Below, piece by piece: positions 27,708 through 37,282 of a stretch of DNA of 50,222 bases. The position numbers and the translations under genes were made by a program. The DNA lies in contig CAOKMT010000014.1 of NCBI GenBank assembly GCA_948469885.1, forward strand, positions 1 to 50,222. Reading direction: 5' to 3'. The notes beneath the pieces are model-generated. The model was not told the origin of the DNA and did not search any database. It worked only from the letters and a program-made list of their open reading frames with translations. This DNA comes from an uncultured Sporosarcina sp. (GTDB taxonomy: Bacteria > Bacillota > Bacilli > Bacillales_A > Planococcaceae). The first letter of the stretch is position 1; every line of letters starts with the position of its first letter.

Positions 27708-27938
27708 CTATTGAAGCCACTTGTTAAACGTGTAGTAATTTGGAAACCTTCGGAGGGATTGCTCGCATTGCTCACAAATACAACGTACAGTCACTTCACC
27801 ATCTTCTCCAAAAGTTAAATACCTTTCCTCTTCCGCTTCGTCTAGCTTCTGCAACAGATTGATCGTCTCTTTGGCTGATTCGAATGGAAGAGAACCAATT
27901 TCAGTCTCACAATGTCGACATGCATAACGGACGGCCAC
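27708..27938 (-). CDS. fin: Anti-sigma-F factor Fin
   Basis: Binds core RNA polymerase and displaces sigma-F, promoting the switch to sigma-G in the forespore. The 76-residue protein has two cysteine pairs, CRHC (about 7-10) and CICEQC (about 53-58), consistent with a zinc site, and the same length as B. subtilis Fin (YabK). The start is a GTG (GTGGCCGTC). AGGTGA lies 5 nt upstream. It lies between pth and mfd, as in B. subtilis, and has a sporulation-type promoter. Confidence 0.92.
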   Translation of the reverse strand: MAVRYACRHCETEIGSLPFESAKETINLLQKLDEAEEERYLTFGEDGEVTVRCICEQCEQSLRRFPNYYTFNKWLQ

Positions 27939-27961
27939 TCATGTCACCTACCTTTTCTTCA

Positions 27962-27992
27962 AAGTATAAGCGACAAAGCGACCCATTATTCC
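27962..27992 (-). promoter_or_regulatory. Candidate sigma-F/sigma-G promoter of fin
   Basis: -35 GGAATA (27987-27992) and -10 TATACTT (27962-27968), spaced 18 bp, match TGMATA and CATACTA at five of six and five of seven positions. It fills the 54-nt space between pth and fin. fin is forespore-transcribed in B. subtilis. Confidence 0.5.
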
Positions 27993-28556
27993 TCAAGCGC
28001 CATTAAAATCATTCATCACTTCAAGAAAAGGTTGTTCTAGCCATGCTTCACAAGCCTTTGCACTTTTTCGAACCATTTCATCGATCATTGGCTTTTCATC
28101 TTTTCCGAAAGGAGCAAGCACGTAGTCTGAAACTTTCATGCCGCCGATTGGCCTGCCGATCCCCAACCGGATCCGTTTGAAATGCTCTGTGCCCAGATGA
28201 GCGATAAGCGATTTCATTCCATTGTGCCCACCCGCACTTCCCCGTTGCCGGAGGCGGATTTCTCCTGGAGCGAAATCAAGATCATCATATAAAACGACAA
28301 TATCGTCAACATCCACATCGAAATAATCCATGAGTGGACGAACACATTCCCCAGATAAATTCATATAAGTGAGCGGCTTCACAAGCATCACTTTTTCCGC
28401 CGAATGATGGATTGTCGTATACATGCCGTTAAATTTTGATTGCATGGATGGTGCCCCTAGGCGATTGGCCAGTTCATCGATCACATGAAATCCTACATTA
28501 TGACGCGTCTTTTCATATTGCTTCCCGGGATTTCCGAGTCCAATTATCATTCTCAT
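27993..28556 (-). CDS. pth: Peptidyl-tRNA hydrolase
   Basis: Recycles tRNA by cleaving peptidyl-tRNA released from ribosomes. The 187-residue protein begins [23 protein letters not shown] (signature split here), with the catalytic histidine of the TRHNVGF block at about residue 20. It has [11 protein letters not shown] and GGHNGMKSL, the other family blocks. The ATG at 28556 has AGGAAG about 9 nt upstream. It follows rplY by 92 nt, separated by a terminator, so it probably has its own promoter, which I could not assign. Confidence 0.97.
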   Translation of the reverse strand: MRMIIGLGNPGKQYEKTRHNVGFHVIDELANRLGAPSMQSKFNGMYTTIHHSAEKVMLVKPLTYMNLSGECVRPLMDYFDVDVDDIVVLYDDLDFAPGEIRLRQRGSAGGHNGMKSLIAHLGTEHFKRIRLGIGRPIGGMKVSDYVLAPFGKDEKPMIDEMVRKSAKACEAWLEQPFLEVMNDFNGA

Positions 28557-28604
28557 CAGTTCGTCTCTTCCTTTGCTTAATTTCCACGCCTACATACTCC
28601 GAGC

Positions 28605-28638
28605 AAACAGAAAAGAGGCGCACGGAAGTCCGCGCGCC
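28605..28638 (-). terminator. Terminator of rplY
   Basis: Nine-bp arms GGCGCGCGG/CCGTGCGCC (28617-28625 and 28630-28638, one G-T pair) with a 4-nt loop are followed by TCTTTTCTGTTT on the minus strand. Confidence 0.88.
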
Positions 28639-28648
28639 GTTATCTATA

Positions 28649-29278
28649 TTACTCTTCCTTTTCACCAATGACTTCCGGCTCTGCGCTAACATCTTCAGCA
28701 GCTTCGTCAAGCGCTTCAAGTTCTGCTTCAGAACGTGGAGCGGAAATTGTGACAAGTGCATAGTCATCTTCATTCAAAATTTCGTACTTAGATTTTTCAC
28801 GGATCTCAGCAACTGTGAGAGTATCGCCAATTTCCATTTTTGAAATATCCACATCGAATGATTCCGGAATATCTGACGGTTTCACTTTAATTTGAAGTTC
28901 CCAGTTCGGTTGTTGTAAAACGCCACCGCTCTTTTCACCAATGGACTCACCGACCAAGTTTACTTGTACGTCAACTTCCAGTTCTTCCGCCATATCGATC
29001 GCCAAGAAGTCCGCGTGAAGGATATGACCTTTTAGTGGATCCGTTTGATAATCGTTCAAAACAACATTCATCTTTTTGCCGTCCAATAGGAGGTTCATAA
29101 CACCGTTTCGTCCAGTGACACGTAGCGTTTTTAACAGTTCACTCTCGCTCACGGAAATCGAAGTCGCCTCCATTTTATAACCATATACGACAGCTGGGAC
29201 AAACCCCTTCGCTCTCAATTGTGTCAGTGTCGATTTCTTCTCATTTACTCTTGTTTCAGATTGAATATTCGTACTCAT
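28649..29278 (-). CDS. rplY: 50S ribosomal protein L25/general stress protein Ctc
   Basis: Binds 5S rRNA in the large subunit; in B. subtilis (ctc) it is a sigma-B stress gene. The 209-residue protein has an N-terminal L25 domain (about 1-90; KGFVPAVVYG, GKKMNVVLNDYQTDPLKGHILHADF split here) and the C-terminal TL5-type domain with an acidic tail. The ATG has GGGTG 8 nt upstream. The 89-nt space to prs does not contain the sigma-B hexamers expected for ctc (GTTT..GGGTAT) in any good spacing, so control may differ. Confidence 0.95.
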   Translation of the reverse strand: MSTNIQSETRVNEKKSTLTQLRAKGFVPAVVYGYKMEATSISVSESELLKTLRVTGRNGVMNLLLDGKKMNVVLNDYQTDPLKGHILHADFLAIDMAEELEVDVQVNLVGESIGEKSGGVLQQPNWELQIKVKPSDIPESFDVDISKMEIGDTLTVAEIREKSKYEILNEDDYALVTISAPRSEAELEALDEAAEDVSAEPEVIGEKEE

Positions 29279-29367
29279 TTATTAGTCACCCTTTCAGAAT
29301 ATTTAATGCCGAATCAATTTAATTTTTTCAGACTATTCTTTAACGGTACCTTAATGATCAACGATTG

Positions 29368-30327
29368 TCAATCAAACAGCGTACTTACCGACTTTTCCTC
29401 GAATACGCGAACGATTGCATCTGCCAATAATTTAGCAGTCGACAGTTGTTTTACTTTCGGAGATTGCTTGTCCTCAGGAAGAACGATCGTGTTTGTCACG
29501 ACGAGTTCTTTGATTTTCGAGTTGTCGATACGCTCGATTGCAGGACCTGATAGGACAGGGTGTGTACAGCATGCATATACTTCTCTTGCGCCACTTTCAA
29601 TCAACGCATTGGCAGCGACTGTGATCGTTCCTGCTGTGTCGATGATGTCGTCGATTAAGATCGCTGTCTTTCCTTCAACGCTTCCGACGATGCTCATCAC
29701 TTCGGCAACATTCGGTTTTGGACGGCGTTTGTCGATAATGGCAATCGGCGCTTTCATCCGGTCTGCCATTTTACGTGCGCGCGTCACACCGCCGTGATCC
29801 GGAGATACGATGACAAGCTCATCACGGTCGAACCCTTTTTGTTTAAAGTACTCTGTAAGGATTGGCTCCGCAACGAGATGGTCGATCGGGATATCAAAGA
29901 ATCCTTGAATCTGCGGAGCATGCAGGTCAATCGCGATCACTCGGGTTGCGCCCGCTGTTTCCATCAAGTTCGCAACAAGTTTAGCAGTGATCGGTTCACG
30001 TGAACGCGCTTTACGGTCCTGACGTGCATAGCCATAATAAGGAATTACCACATTAATTGTACGTGCGGATGCACGTTTCAAAGCATCGATCATAATGAGT
30101 AATTCCATCAAATTTTCATTGACAGGGTCTGACGTTGACTGGATGACATATACATCGCAGCCTCTGATACTTTCTTCGATATTGATCTGGACTTCTCCGT
30201 CACTGAATCTTTTAACAGAACACTGACCGAGTGGGAGTCCGATTTCTTCTGCCACTTCCTGTGCAAGCGGTTCATTGGAGTTCAAAGAGAATATCTTCAG
30301 TTTGGCATTTGGATAATGATTAGTCAT
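29368..30327 (-). CDS. prs: Ribose-phosphate pyrophosphokinase
   Basis: Makes PRPP from ribose 5-phosphate and ATP for nucleotide, His and Trp synthesis. The 319-residue enzyme has the class I PRPP synthase blocks [26 protein letters not shown] (flexible loop), [15 protein letters not shown] and the PRPP-binding [18 protein letters not shown] (about 217-234). Two adjacent ATGs open the frame (30330 and 30327). The second has the better distance from AGGGGG. The start lies within the last codons of glmU, so they are co-transcribed. Confidence 0.96.
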   Translation of the reverse strand: MTNHYPNAKLKIFSLNSNEPLAQEVAEEIGLPLGQCSVKRFSDGEVQINIEESIRGCDVYVIQSTSDPVNENLMELLIMIDALKRASARTINVVIPYYGYARQDRKARSREPITAKLVANLMETAGATRVIAIDLHAPQIQGFFDIPIDHLVAEPILTEYFKQKGFDRDELVIVSPDHGGVTRARKMADRMKAPIAIIDKRRPKPNVAEVMSIVGSVEGKTAILIDDIIDTAGTITVAANALIESGAREVYACCTHPVLSGPAIERIDNSKIKELVVTNTIVLPEDKQSPKVKQLSTAKLLADAIVRVFEEKSVSTLFD

Positions 30328-31720
30328 CATGGTCCCCCTGTTTAGTTGAGTTTTTGATTTTCATTTTTCGTACGTAACCTTCTTTATTCACTTGACGTGC
30401 ACGTCCAATGGCAAGTGTCTCTTCCGGTATATTATCCGAAATGGTCGAACCGGCCGCGACATAGGAACCTTTTCCGACAGTGACAGGTGCAATCAAGTTG
30501 GAATTGCATCCAACGAATGCATCGTCCTGAATAGATGTCACATGCTTCTCTTGTCCGTCGTAGTTCACTGTAATCGTACCACATCCGATATTGACATTCG
30601 AGCCGACTTCAGCGTCACCAATATAACTGAGATGGGATGCTTTGCTCCCTTCCCCAAGCGATGACTTCTTCACCTCGACAAAATTGCCGATTTTGACATG
30701 GTTTCCTAGATTGGATTCCGGTCGAATGTGCGCAAAAGGGCCAATATCTGTATGCTGACCAATTGTGCTTTGTAAAATGACAGAGGAGTGGACAGTCGTC
30801 CCATCTCCAATAACACTGTCTACAAGCTGACTATTTGGGCCAATTGTACACCCTTCACCAATGACCGTTTTTCCTTCAATGATTGTCCCGGGCTGTAACA
30901 GTGTATCTCTGCCAATTTTCGCATCGACACTTATATACGTATGCTCAGGATTGATAATTGTAACGCCGTTTTCCATATGCTTTTTCGCAAGGCGAAGCCG
31001 CATGACTCGTTCTGCTTCAGACAAAACGATCCGGTCATTCACCCCTAATGTTTCACTGAAGTCTTCAGTGACATACGCCGAGATGAGTGCTCCTTCACTT
31101 TTTAAGATGCCAAGTACGTCAGGCAAATAATATTCACCTTGCGCATTGTCATTATTCACTTTTTTCAATGTCTCAAAAAGCGCACGGTTATTGAAGCAAT
31201 AAGTACCAGTATTAATTTCGGTTACTTGCTGTTCTTCTTGCGTTGCATCTTTTTGTTCAACATTCCGAAGAACTTGCCCGTCTTCTCCCCGGATGATGCG
31301 GCCATATCCCGTCGGATCTTCTGCAATTGCAGTCAAAATTGTCGCTTTTGCGTTTGTATCATTATGATGTGTGATCAGTGCACGCATCGTTTCGGCACGA
31401 ATGAGCGGCGTATCCCCGCAAACGACAATCGTCGTACCGTCCAAATCGCCAAGCAAACTTTCCGCCTGTAATACAGCATGTGCCGTTCCTAGTTGTTGAT
31501 CTTGAAGCGCGTATTCACTCGTTGTACCAAGCGTTTCTTCGACCTTCTCAGCACCGTGACCGACAATCGTTACGACCCGATCCGTGCCGATGCTTACAAT
31601 ATTATCTATAACGTGTGCAACCATCGCCTTTCCACATACAGGATGAAGCACTTTATATAAATCGGACTTCATACGGGTGCCTTGTCCTGCTGCAAGAACG
31701 ATGGCATATGTATTCGTCAT
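30320..31720 (-). CDS. glmU: Bifunctional UDP-GlcNAc pyrophosphorylase / glucosamine-1-phosphate N-acetyltransferase
   Basis: Makes UDP-N-acetylglucosamine, the precursor of peptidoglycan and teichoic acid linkers. The 466-residue protein has an N-terminal nucleotidyltransferase ([19 protein letters not shown]) and a C-terminal left-handed beta-helix acetyltransferase (about 250-455) with repeated hexapeptides such as [14 protein letters not shown] and [11 protein letters not shown]. The ATG has GGAGG 7 nt upstream. It overlaps the start of prs, as in B. subtilis. A long leader with a hairpin precedes it. Confidence 0.97.
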   Translation of the reverse strand: MTNTYAIVLAAGQGTRMKSDLYKVLHPVCGKAMVAHVIDNIVSIGTDRVVTIVGHGAEKVEETLGTTSEYALQDQQLGTAHAVLQAESLLGDLDGTTIVVCGDTPLIRAETMRALITHHNDTNAKATILTAIAEDPTGYGRIIRGEDGQVLRNVEQKDATQEEQQVTEINTGTYCFNNRALFETLKKVNNDNAQGEYYLPDVLGILKSEGALISAYVTEDFSETLGVNDRIVLSEAERVMRLRLAKKHMENGVTIINPEHTYISVDAKIGRDTLLQPGTIIEGKTVIGEGCTIGPNSQLVDSVIGDGTTVHSSVILQSTIGQHTDIGPFAHIRPESNLGNHVKIGNFVEVKKSSLGEGSKASHLSYIGDAEVGSNVNIGCGTITVNYDGQEKHVTSIQDDAFVGCNSNLIAPVTVGKGSYVAAGSTISDNIPEETLAIGRARQVNKEGYVRKMKIKNSTKQGDHDD

Positions 31721-31738
31721 TCGCTAGCCTCCGTCAAT

Positions 31739-31781
31739 GAGGAACCCCATTTTATCTTCCAAAAGATAAAAATCGATCCTC
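31739..31781 (-). promoter_or_regulatory. Leader hairpin of glmU
   Basis: GAGGA (31739-31743) pairs with TCCTC (31777-31781), and inside it TTTTATCTT pairs with AAGATAAAA around a CCAA loop. It ends about 18 nt upstream of the start codon. There is no T-run, so it is not a terminator; its role is unknown. Confidence 0.45.
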
Positions 31782-31845
31782 TTTTATAAGGACTATACAG
31801 ATCTATCCTAATACATTTAAAAGATACAAATAAAGTCCTTTTTCA

Positions 31846-31854
31846 ATTGTACCA
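31846..31854 (-). promoter_or_regulatory. Candidate extended -10 promoter of glmU
   Basis: TGG directly upstream of TACAAT (31846-31851) on the minus strand gives an extended -10 with no good -35. A TTGTTT-17-TAAAAT pair further upstream (near 31935-31965) is an alternative. The leader would be 120-220 nt. Confidence 0.35.
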
Positions 31855-32025
31855 TTATTGACTATAGCCGAAAACGACCTTTTTTTCAACTGGATACAAC
31901 TTGACAATTTGATTACAATATTTTAAGATATAGCATCATTTAAAACAATTCCGTCCATTTAGATAATTCACGAACTAAGTGTTCAAGTTTCAATAGGCTA
32001 TACCTCGCTTTATAGGTGAATGTAT

Positions 32026-32057
32026 ATAAAAAAACTGCCCACTCATTAAACAGGCAG
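32026..32057 (-). terminator. Terminator of spoVG
   Basis: A short CTGCCT/GGGCAG stem (32035-32040 with 32052-32057) with a 11-nt loop is followed by eight T on the minus strand. Confidence 0.75.
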
Positions 32058-32091
32058 CTAAGAAGTTATTTCAAATGATGTAAAGAAGCGA

Positions 32092-32376
32092 TCAAACACC
32101 CGTGCCTTCTAACACTTCTTCTTCTGAAGACAAGTGATAAGATGCCAGTACTGCATCTTGTATTTTAGATCGTGTATTTGAATTAATTGGATGTGCAACG
32201 TCTCGGAATTCTCCATCCGGTGTCCGTTTGCTTGGCATCGCAACGAACAATCCTTCATTGCCATCGATGACCCGAATATCGTGAACGACGAATTCATCGT
32301 CAAACGTGACAGACGCAATCGCTCTCATCCTGCCGTCCGTGTCCACTTTCCTTAACCTTACATCTGTAACTTCCAT
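32092..32376 (-). CDS. spoVG: Septation/RNA-binding regulator SpoVG
   Basis: A small, strongly conserved regulator that affects septation and capsule or spore genes, and binds nucleic acid in several Firmicutes. The 94-residue product matches B. subtilis SpoVG nearly throughout the first 85 residues ([40 protein letters not shown]), with a divergent acidic end. The ATG at 32376 is the family start; a GTG four codons upstream is not needed. It is followed by a terminator and preceded by a sigma-H promoter. Confidence 0.97.
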   Translation of the reverse strand: MEVTDVRLRKVDTDGRMRAIASVTFDDEFVVHDIRVIDGNEGLFVAMPSKRTPDGEFRDVAHPINSNTRSKIQDAVLASYHLSSEEEVLEGTGV

Positions 32377-32417
32377 TCTTCCTACCACTCCTTCAATTTA
32401 CTATGCCTAACGAACCT

Positions 32418-32444
32418 ATTCCACAAAGGTAAGCGTTTTCCTTC
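32418..32444 (-). promoter_or_regulatory. Sigma-H promoter of spoVG
   Basis: On the minus strand GAAGGAAAA (32436-32444), 11 bp, then GTGGAAT (32418-32424) matches the sigma-H consensus RnAGGAwWW-N11/12-RnnGAAT completely. spoVG is the classic sigma-H gene in B. subtilis and is repressed by AbrB at AT-rich DNA upstream. The DNA upstream here is also very AT-rich. Confidence 0.82.
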
Positions 32445-32503
32445 TTTAATTTTCTTAATTGTTTAATAATCATAAATAAAATACGAATCCTCCCTTCTGA
32501 AAC

Positions 32504-32538
32504 ACAAAAAAACAATGCCAACGTCACCCATCGCATTG
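32504..32538 (-). terminator. Orphan terminator-like hairpin upstream of spoVG
   Basis: CAATGC/GCATTG (32513-32518 with 32533-32538), loop 14 nt, is followed by TTTTTTTGTG on the minus strand. It lies between the ridA terminator and the spoVG promoter, with no gene between the two terminators. Confidence 0.5.
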
Positions 32539-32589
32539 CATAACTTGATTGAAAACATTCACTTTTTTAAAAAGAAGGTAGATAAAGTC

Positions 32590-32605
32590 AAAATGATATC
32601 ATTTT
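32590..32605. repeat. Perfect 16-bp AT-rich palindrome
   Basis: AAAATGATATCATTTT is its own reverse complement and lies in the 290-nt space between spoVG and ridA. It could be an operator, but I cannot assign a regulator. Confidence 0.8.
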
Positions 32606-32625
32606 ATTGAGCAAGTCTGTTGCCA

Positions 32626-32663
32626 ATATAAAAACCCGTCCAGGTAGACGTCTGGACGGGTTT
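32626..32663 (-). terminator. Terminator of the purR-ridA unit
   Basis: Eleven-bp perfect arms AAACCCGTCCA/TGGACGGGTTT (32632-32642 and 32653-32663) are followed by a T-rich tail (TTTTTATATT) on the minus strand, 4 nt beyond ridA. Confidence 0.93.
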
Positions 32664-32666
32664 CCT

Positions 32667-33044
32667 TTATTCGCCTGATAGAGCGATAACTTCGATTTCA
32701 ATTGATACGTCTTTCGGTAGACGACTTACTTCCACGCAAGAACGCGCAGGTGTATGCGTACCGAAATGCTGGGCATATACATCGTTCACTGCGACGAAAT
32801 TGTCCATGTCTGATAAAAAAACTGTTGCTTTAACGACACGATTGAGAGAAGTTCCCGCCGCTTCGAGCACTGCTTTTAAGTTTTCAAACACTTGATTCGT
32901 TTGTTCCTCAATGGTCCCTTCGACGACCAATCCATCCGGCGTTACAGGAATTTGCCCCGACGTGTAAATAAAACCGTTCACATTTACTGCTTGCGCATAA
33001 GGACCGAATGCCTCGGGCGCTTTGTCTGTCGCTACGTAGTTCAT
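32667..33044 (-). CDS. ridA: Enamine/imine deaminase RidA (YabJ)
   Basis: Hydrolyses reactive enamines and imines formed by PLP enzymes. The 125-residue protein is a typical Rid family member with GPYAQA near residue 18, GQIPVTPDG, and the substrate-binding arginine in [15 protein letters not shown] (about 105). The ATG at 33044 has AAAGGTGG 8 nt upstream and lies 1 nt after the purR stop, so it is coupled to purR. The length equals B. subtilis YabJ, which is needed with PurR for normal purine control. Confidence 0.96.
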   Translation of the reverse strand: MNYVATDKAPEAFGPYAQAVNVNGFIYTSGQIPVTPDGLVVEGTIEEQTNQVFENLKAVLEAAGTSLNRVVKATVFLSDMDNFVAVNDVYAQHFGTHTPARSCVEVSRLPKDVSIEIEVIALSGE

Positions 33045-33045
33045 A

Positions 33046-33873
33046 TCAATTTCCACCTTTCAAAAAATAGTTACCTTCATTCAATTCTATTGTACGGTCT
33101 TTCTCATTCACTTCGCAAAGTTTAACGAGAGAAAGATATTCCTCGACAAGCACGTCCGTATGATGTGCCGCTTCTACGAGAACTGCGATACCTGCAAGCT
33201 CACAATCAAATTCTTCAAGCAAATTTTTCATGCCGGCCATCGTTCCGCCTGCTTTCATGAAATCATCCGTAAGTAGTACTTTCTGTCCACTCGGCATACT
33301 TCTTTTTGACAATACCATCGTCTGAATACGACGCGATGAACCAGAAACGTAGTTGATTGTTACAGTCGAACCTTCCGTCACTTTACTGTCTCGACGCACG
33401 ATGACAACAGGAACATTCATATGACGTGCAATGGCATGCGCGATCGGAATCCCTTTTGTCGCCACAGTCATGATAGCGTCAATTTCCGTTTCCGCGAACG
33501 CCGAAGCAAATACTTTACCGACACGATCCATAATCTTTGGATTCCCGAGAAGATCTGCCATAAACAAATAGCCGCCTGGCAAAAGGCGATCCGATTGCCC
33601 GAGTTCCTCCATCAAAAGGGAGATGGTTTCCCGAATCGCTTGTTCATCCATTTGCGGGATAAATTTCACACCACCAGCCGCTCCTGTCACAGTCATTAGC
33701 TTCCCTGTTCCTTTTTCCTTAAATGTTTCATTCACGATTGTCAAATCCTCGCTGATCGAAGATTTCGCTGATTGATAACGTTCGGAAAAGAAAGTAAGCG
33801 GAATCAATTCGTGGGGACAGTCCAGCAAGTGACGCGTCATATCGACGAGTCGTTCACTTCTTTTCCATTTCAT
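33046..33873 (-). CDS. purR: Pur operon repressor PurR
   Basis: Represses purine synthesis and transport genes; PRPP prevents its binding. The 275-residue protein has an N-terminal winged-helix domain (about 1-72; [17 protein letters not shown]) and a PRTase-fold domain with the PRPP motif [13 protein letters not shown] (about 200-212). It has no known catalytic activity. B. subtilis PurR is 285 residues. It is the first gene of purR-ridA. A PurBox-like site lies in its own upstream region, consistent with autoregulation. Confidence 0.96.
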   Translation of the reverse strand: MKWKRSERLVDMTRHLLDCPHELIPLTFFSERYQSAKSSISEDLTIVNETFKEKGTGKLMTVTGAAGGVKFIPQMDEQAIRETISLLMEELGQSDRLLPGGYLFMADLLGNPKIMDRVGKVFASAFAETEIDAIMTVATKGIPIAHAIARHMNVPVVIVRRDSKVTEGSTVTINYVSGSSRRIQTMVLSKRSMPSGQKVLLTDDFMKAGGTMAGMKNLLEEFDCELAGIAVLVEAAHHTDVLVEEYLSLVKLCEVNEKDRTIELNEGNYFLKGGN

Positions 33874-33886
33874 ACTTCCAACTCCT

Positions 33887-33900
33887 AAACACGAATGTTT
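33887..33900 (-). promoter_or_regulatory. PurBox-like operator upstream of purR
   Basis: AAACACGAATGTTT (plus-strand reading) is a 14-bp inverted repeat with a central CGAA, like the first B. subtilis PurBox (AAACACGAACATTA type). It lies 14 nt upstream of the purR ATG, just downstream of a plausible promoter (TTGATT, 18 bp, TAATAT). Confidence 0.6.
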
Positions 33901-33928
33901 ACTCTTATATTAACACAATTGTACGTCT

Positions 33929-34795
33929 TCAATCAAAGGAATGTCGTTCGCCAATCATTCGAATCGCATAGACTTCTTGGCAAAACCCTTTTAGTCCATT
34001 GTAAATACGGGGTAGTCTCGATTCATGCTCAACGAGTCCATAGACAGTTGGTCCGCTTCCACTCATCAGCACCGCATCCGCCCCAAACTGCTTCATTTTT
34101 CCTTTCAAGACGTTTACTTCAGGGTATAATCGCATCGTCACGGGTTCTAAAACATTCCCGATTGACCTGCACATCCGTTCGTAGTCACTCGATTCGAGCG
34201 CGTGTAACATCTCCATCGTGTCAGGATGATCGATCTTGGATAAGTTCAAATTTCCATAGATCGTAGCGGTGGACACGGCAATGGATGGCTTCGCAAGGAT
34301 GACCCAGCAGTTAGGTGGACCGGGCAACTCTTGTATCATTTCTCCACGCCCTGTGGCGAGAGCAGTTCCACCATATACACAAAATGATACATCCGATCCG
34401 ATTTGTGAACCGAGCTCGGCCAATCGATCCGCTTTCAATCCTAAATTCCATAACCGATTCAACCCACGTAATGTAGCCGCCGCGTCAGAACTTCCACCCG
34501 CAAGTCCGGCCGCCACCGGGATTTTTTTCTCTAACGTTATTTCCACACCTTTGGCTATATTAAACGTCCGCTTCATAAGTGCAGCCGCCTGATACGCCAA
34601 GTTTCTTTGATCACTAGGCACAAAGTGTTCTGAAGACTTAATCATAATTTTGTCGTCTTCAAGAGGACGAAGCCAAACCCGATCCGCTAGGTCGACCGTC
34701 GTCATAACCATTTCCACTTCATGAAAGCCGTCCGATCGTTTATGTAATACATCGAGCGTCAAATTGATTTTTGCTGGCGCCTTCTCATACAGCAT
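33929..34795 (-). CDS. ispE: 4-diphosphocytidyl-2-C-methyl-D-erythritol kinase
   Basis: Phosphorylates CDP-ME in the non-mevalonate route to isoprenoids. The 288-residue GHMP kinase begins [16 protein letters not shown] and has the ATP loop [21 protein letters not shown] (about 90-110; split here) and the C-terminal [12 protein letters not shown]. The ATG at 34795 has GGAGGG 8 nt upstream; an in-frame form to 34819 is rejected. It lies between sspF and purR as in B. subtilis. Confidence 0.96.
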   Translation of the reverse strand: MLYEKAPAKINLTLDVLHKRSDGFHEVEMVMTTVDLADRVWLRPLEDDKIMIKSSEHFVPSDQRNLAYQAAALMKRTFNIAKGVEITLEKKIPVAAGLAGGSSDAAATLRGLNRLWNLGLKADRLAELGSQIGSDVSFCVYGGTALATGRGEMIQELPGPPNCWVILAKPSIAVSTATIYGNLNLSKIDHPDTMEMLHALESSDYERMCRSIGNVLEPVTMRLYPEVNVLKGKMKQFGADAVLMSGSGPTVYGLVEHESRLPRIYNGLKGFCQEVYAIRMIGERHSFD

Positions 34796-34880
34796 TTCCG
34801 GCTCCCTCCAGTAAGGCATATCTTTGTCCCCCTATTTTACCATACAGTGAGCGGATTGCACGTTTCTCCGTTTCACAATT

Positions 34881-34939
34881 AAAAAAGACAGAGACTGTCT
34901 TCTATCATCGTAAACGATGACTTACAAGACAGTCCCTGT
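34881..34939 (-). terminator. Terminator of sspF
   Basis: Fourteen-bp arms (34888-34901 and 34926-34939, one G-T pair) with an inner ATCATCG/CGATGA stem are followed by CTTTTTTAATT on the minus strand. Confidence 0.92.
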
Positions 34940-34971
34940 TCATTGTCCGCCGTTTTTGGATTTAAGGAATT

Positions 34972-35160
34972 TTACGGTGATCCTTTGCCTCCTGAAATAC
35001 CACGCTCTGCCATTTCAATTGCACGCTTCACCATATTACCAGCATCTCGTGCCTTAATTCCTCCCCAACCTTCTCGCTGAACAACATCGTAAAAGCCAAG
35101 CTCTTTCGCAATCTCTTCCTTCAAGTGCTCAGACATTATACTACGTCTTCTTGCCATTCG
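34972..35160 (-). CDS. sspF: Small acid-soluble spore protein SspF (alpha/beta-type family)
   Basis: A DNA-binding spore protein made in the forespore. The 62-residue product (B. subtilis SspF is 61) is [20 protein letters not shown] followed by [22 protein letters not shown]. The motif [13 protein letters not shown] is typical of alpha/beta SASPs. The ATG at 35160 has AGGAGG 8 nt upstream; a longer in-frame ORF to 35244 reads into a terminator and is rejected. A sigma-G -10 is present upstream. Confidence 0.93.
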   Translation of the reverse strand, partial: RMARRRSIMSEHLKEEIAKELGFYDVVQREGWGGIKARDAGNMVKRAIEMAERGISGGKGSP

Positions 35161-35187
35161 GTTTTCCTCCTTTTCGGCTGACATTCG

Positions 35188-35194
35188 TAGTATG
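35188..35194 (-). promoter_or_regulatory. Sigma-G -10 element of sspF
   Basis: CATACTA on the minus strand is a full match to the sigma-G -10 and lies 28 nt before the sspF ATG. The expected -35 region is the T-run of the veg terminator and matches TGMATA poorly at 17-18 bp. Confidence 0.65.
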
Positions 35195-35203
35195 AACCAA
35201 AAC

Positions 35204-35252
35204 AAAGAAAAAACACCTATCGGGAACAATCCGTTGCCGGACACCCGATAGG
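35204..35252 (-). terminator. Terminator of veg
   Basis: Nine-bp perfect arms CCTATCGGG/CCCGATAGG (35216-35224 and 35244-35252) are followed by TGTTTTTTCTTTG on the minus strand. The T-run lies in the sspF promoter region. Confidence 0.9.
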
Positions 35253-35304
35253 CACTGAGAAATCTGTAATATAAATCAATTAAGTCAAATCATGAGTGCT
35301 GTTA

Positions 35305-35571
35305 TTATTTGACGACAAACGCAGTTTGACCTGCATCGTCAAGAACTGTAATTTCAACCGCGTCGGTTAAAATGTCTGCGTAGCTGTACGAAACTCTTTC
35401 AAACGCATTTTCCTCTTGGTCAAGTTCAACGACGAATACTGCACGGTACGTTTCACTCAAAACCCCAGTTCTTTCAATCGTTCTTCTCCGGCCACCGTTT
35501 ACTCTCAAGTGCAAACGTTTCCCGAGATGAGAATCCAATAACTTCTTAATGTCCGCTAATGTTTTTGGCAT
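35305..35571 (-). CDS. veg: Veg protein (biofilm-related)
   Basis: A small cytoplasmic protein known in B. subtilis for very strong vegetative transcription; it stimulates biofilm genes through SinR. The 88-residue product shows the family sequence [20 protein letters not shown] and [20 protein letters not shown], rich in basic residues. Length equals that of B. subtilis Veg (86). It has two strong promoters of its own and a terminator. The B. subtilis neighbour yabG is not present. Confidence 0.95.
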   Translation of the reverse strand: MPKTLADIKKLLDSHLGKRLHLRVNGGRRRTIERTGVLSETYRAVFVVELDQEENAFERVSYSYADILTDAVEITVLDDAGQTAFVVK

Positions 35572-35595
35572 TTCGCTAACACCTCACTAAATACA

Positions 35596-35624
35596 ATCAT
35601 AACATATGTGAAGTGTAATGTCAA
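35596..35624 (-). promoter_or_regulatory. Proximal veg promoter
   Basis: TTGACA (35619-35624), a 17-bp spacer and TATGAT (35596-35601) on the minus strand. Confidence 0.85.
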
Positions 35625-35635
35625 GCAAACGATTT

Positions 35636-35665
35636 ATTTTAACAATGTGTCGATGTATTTGTCAA
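35636..35665 (-). promoter_or_regulatory. Distal veg promoter
   Basis: TTGACA (35660-35665), an 18-bp spacer and TAAAAT (35636-35641) on the minus strand. A run of A/T immediately upstream (35666-35700) resembles an UP element. Confidence 0.75.
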
Positions 35666-35716
35666 TACCTTTTTTAAATAAAATAATATTTTTAATAAAA
35701 ACTAGAAGCCGAGCGT

Positions 35717-37154
<1,438 letters not shown>

Positions 37155-37186
37155 GTACATCCTCTTTCCATTTCGTTCTTTCCATA

Positions 37187-37215
37187 ATTCTACGCTGTCT
37201 ATCTTCTTTGTACAA
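37187..37215 (-). promoter_or_regulatory. Probable sigma-A promoter of rnmV-rsmA
   Basis: TTGTAC (37210-37215), 17 bp, TAGAAT (37187-37192) on the minus strand, about 32 nt before the rnmV start. Confidence 0.55.
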
Positions 37216-37242
37216 TGAAAAAGCGCATAGCATTCTCCACAG

Positions 37243-37277
37243 CAAAAAGCCGTAGAACCTTTTTCAGTTCTACGACT
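37243..37277 (-). terminator. Terminator of yabE
   Basis: Eleven-bp arms (37248-37258 and 37267-37277, one G-T pair) are followed by TTTTTGC on the minus strand. Confidence 0.88.
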
Positions 37278-37282
37278 TTTCG

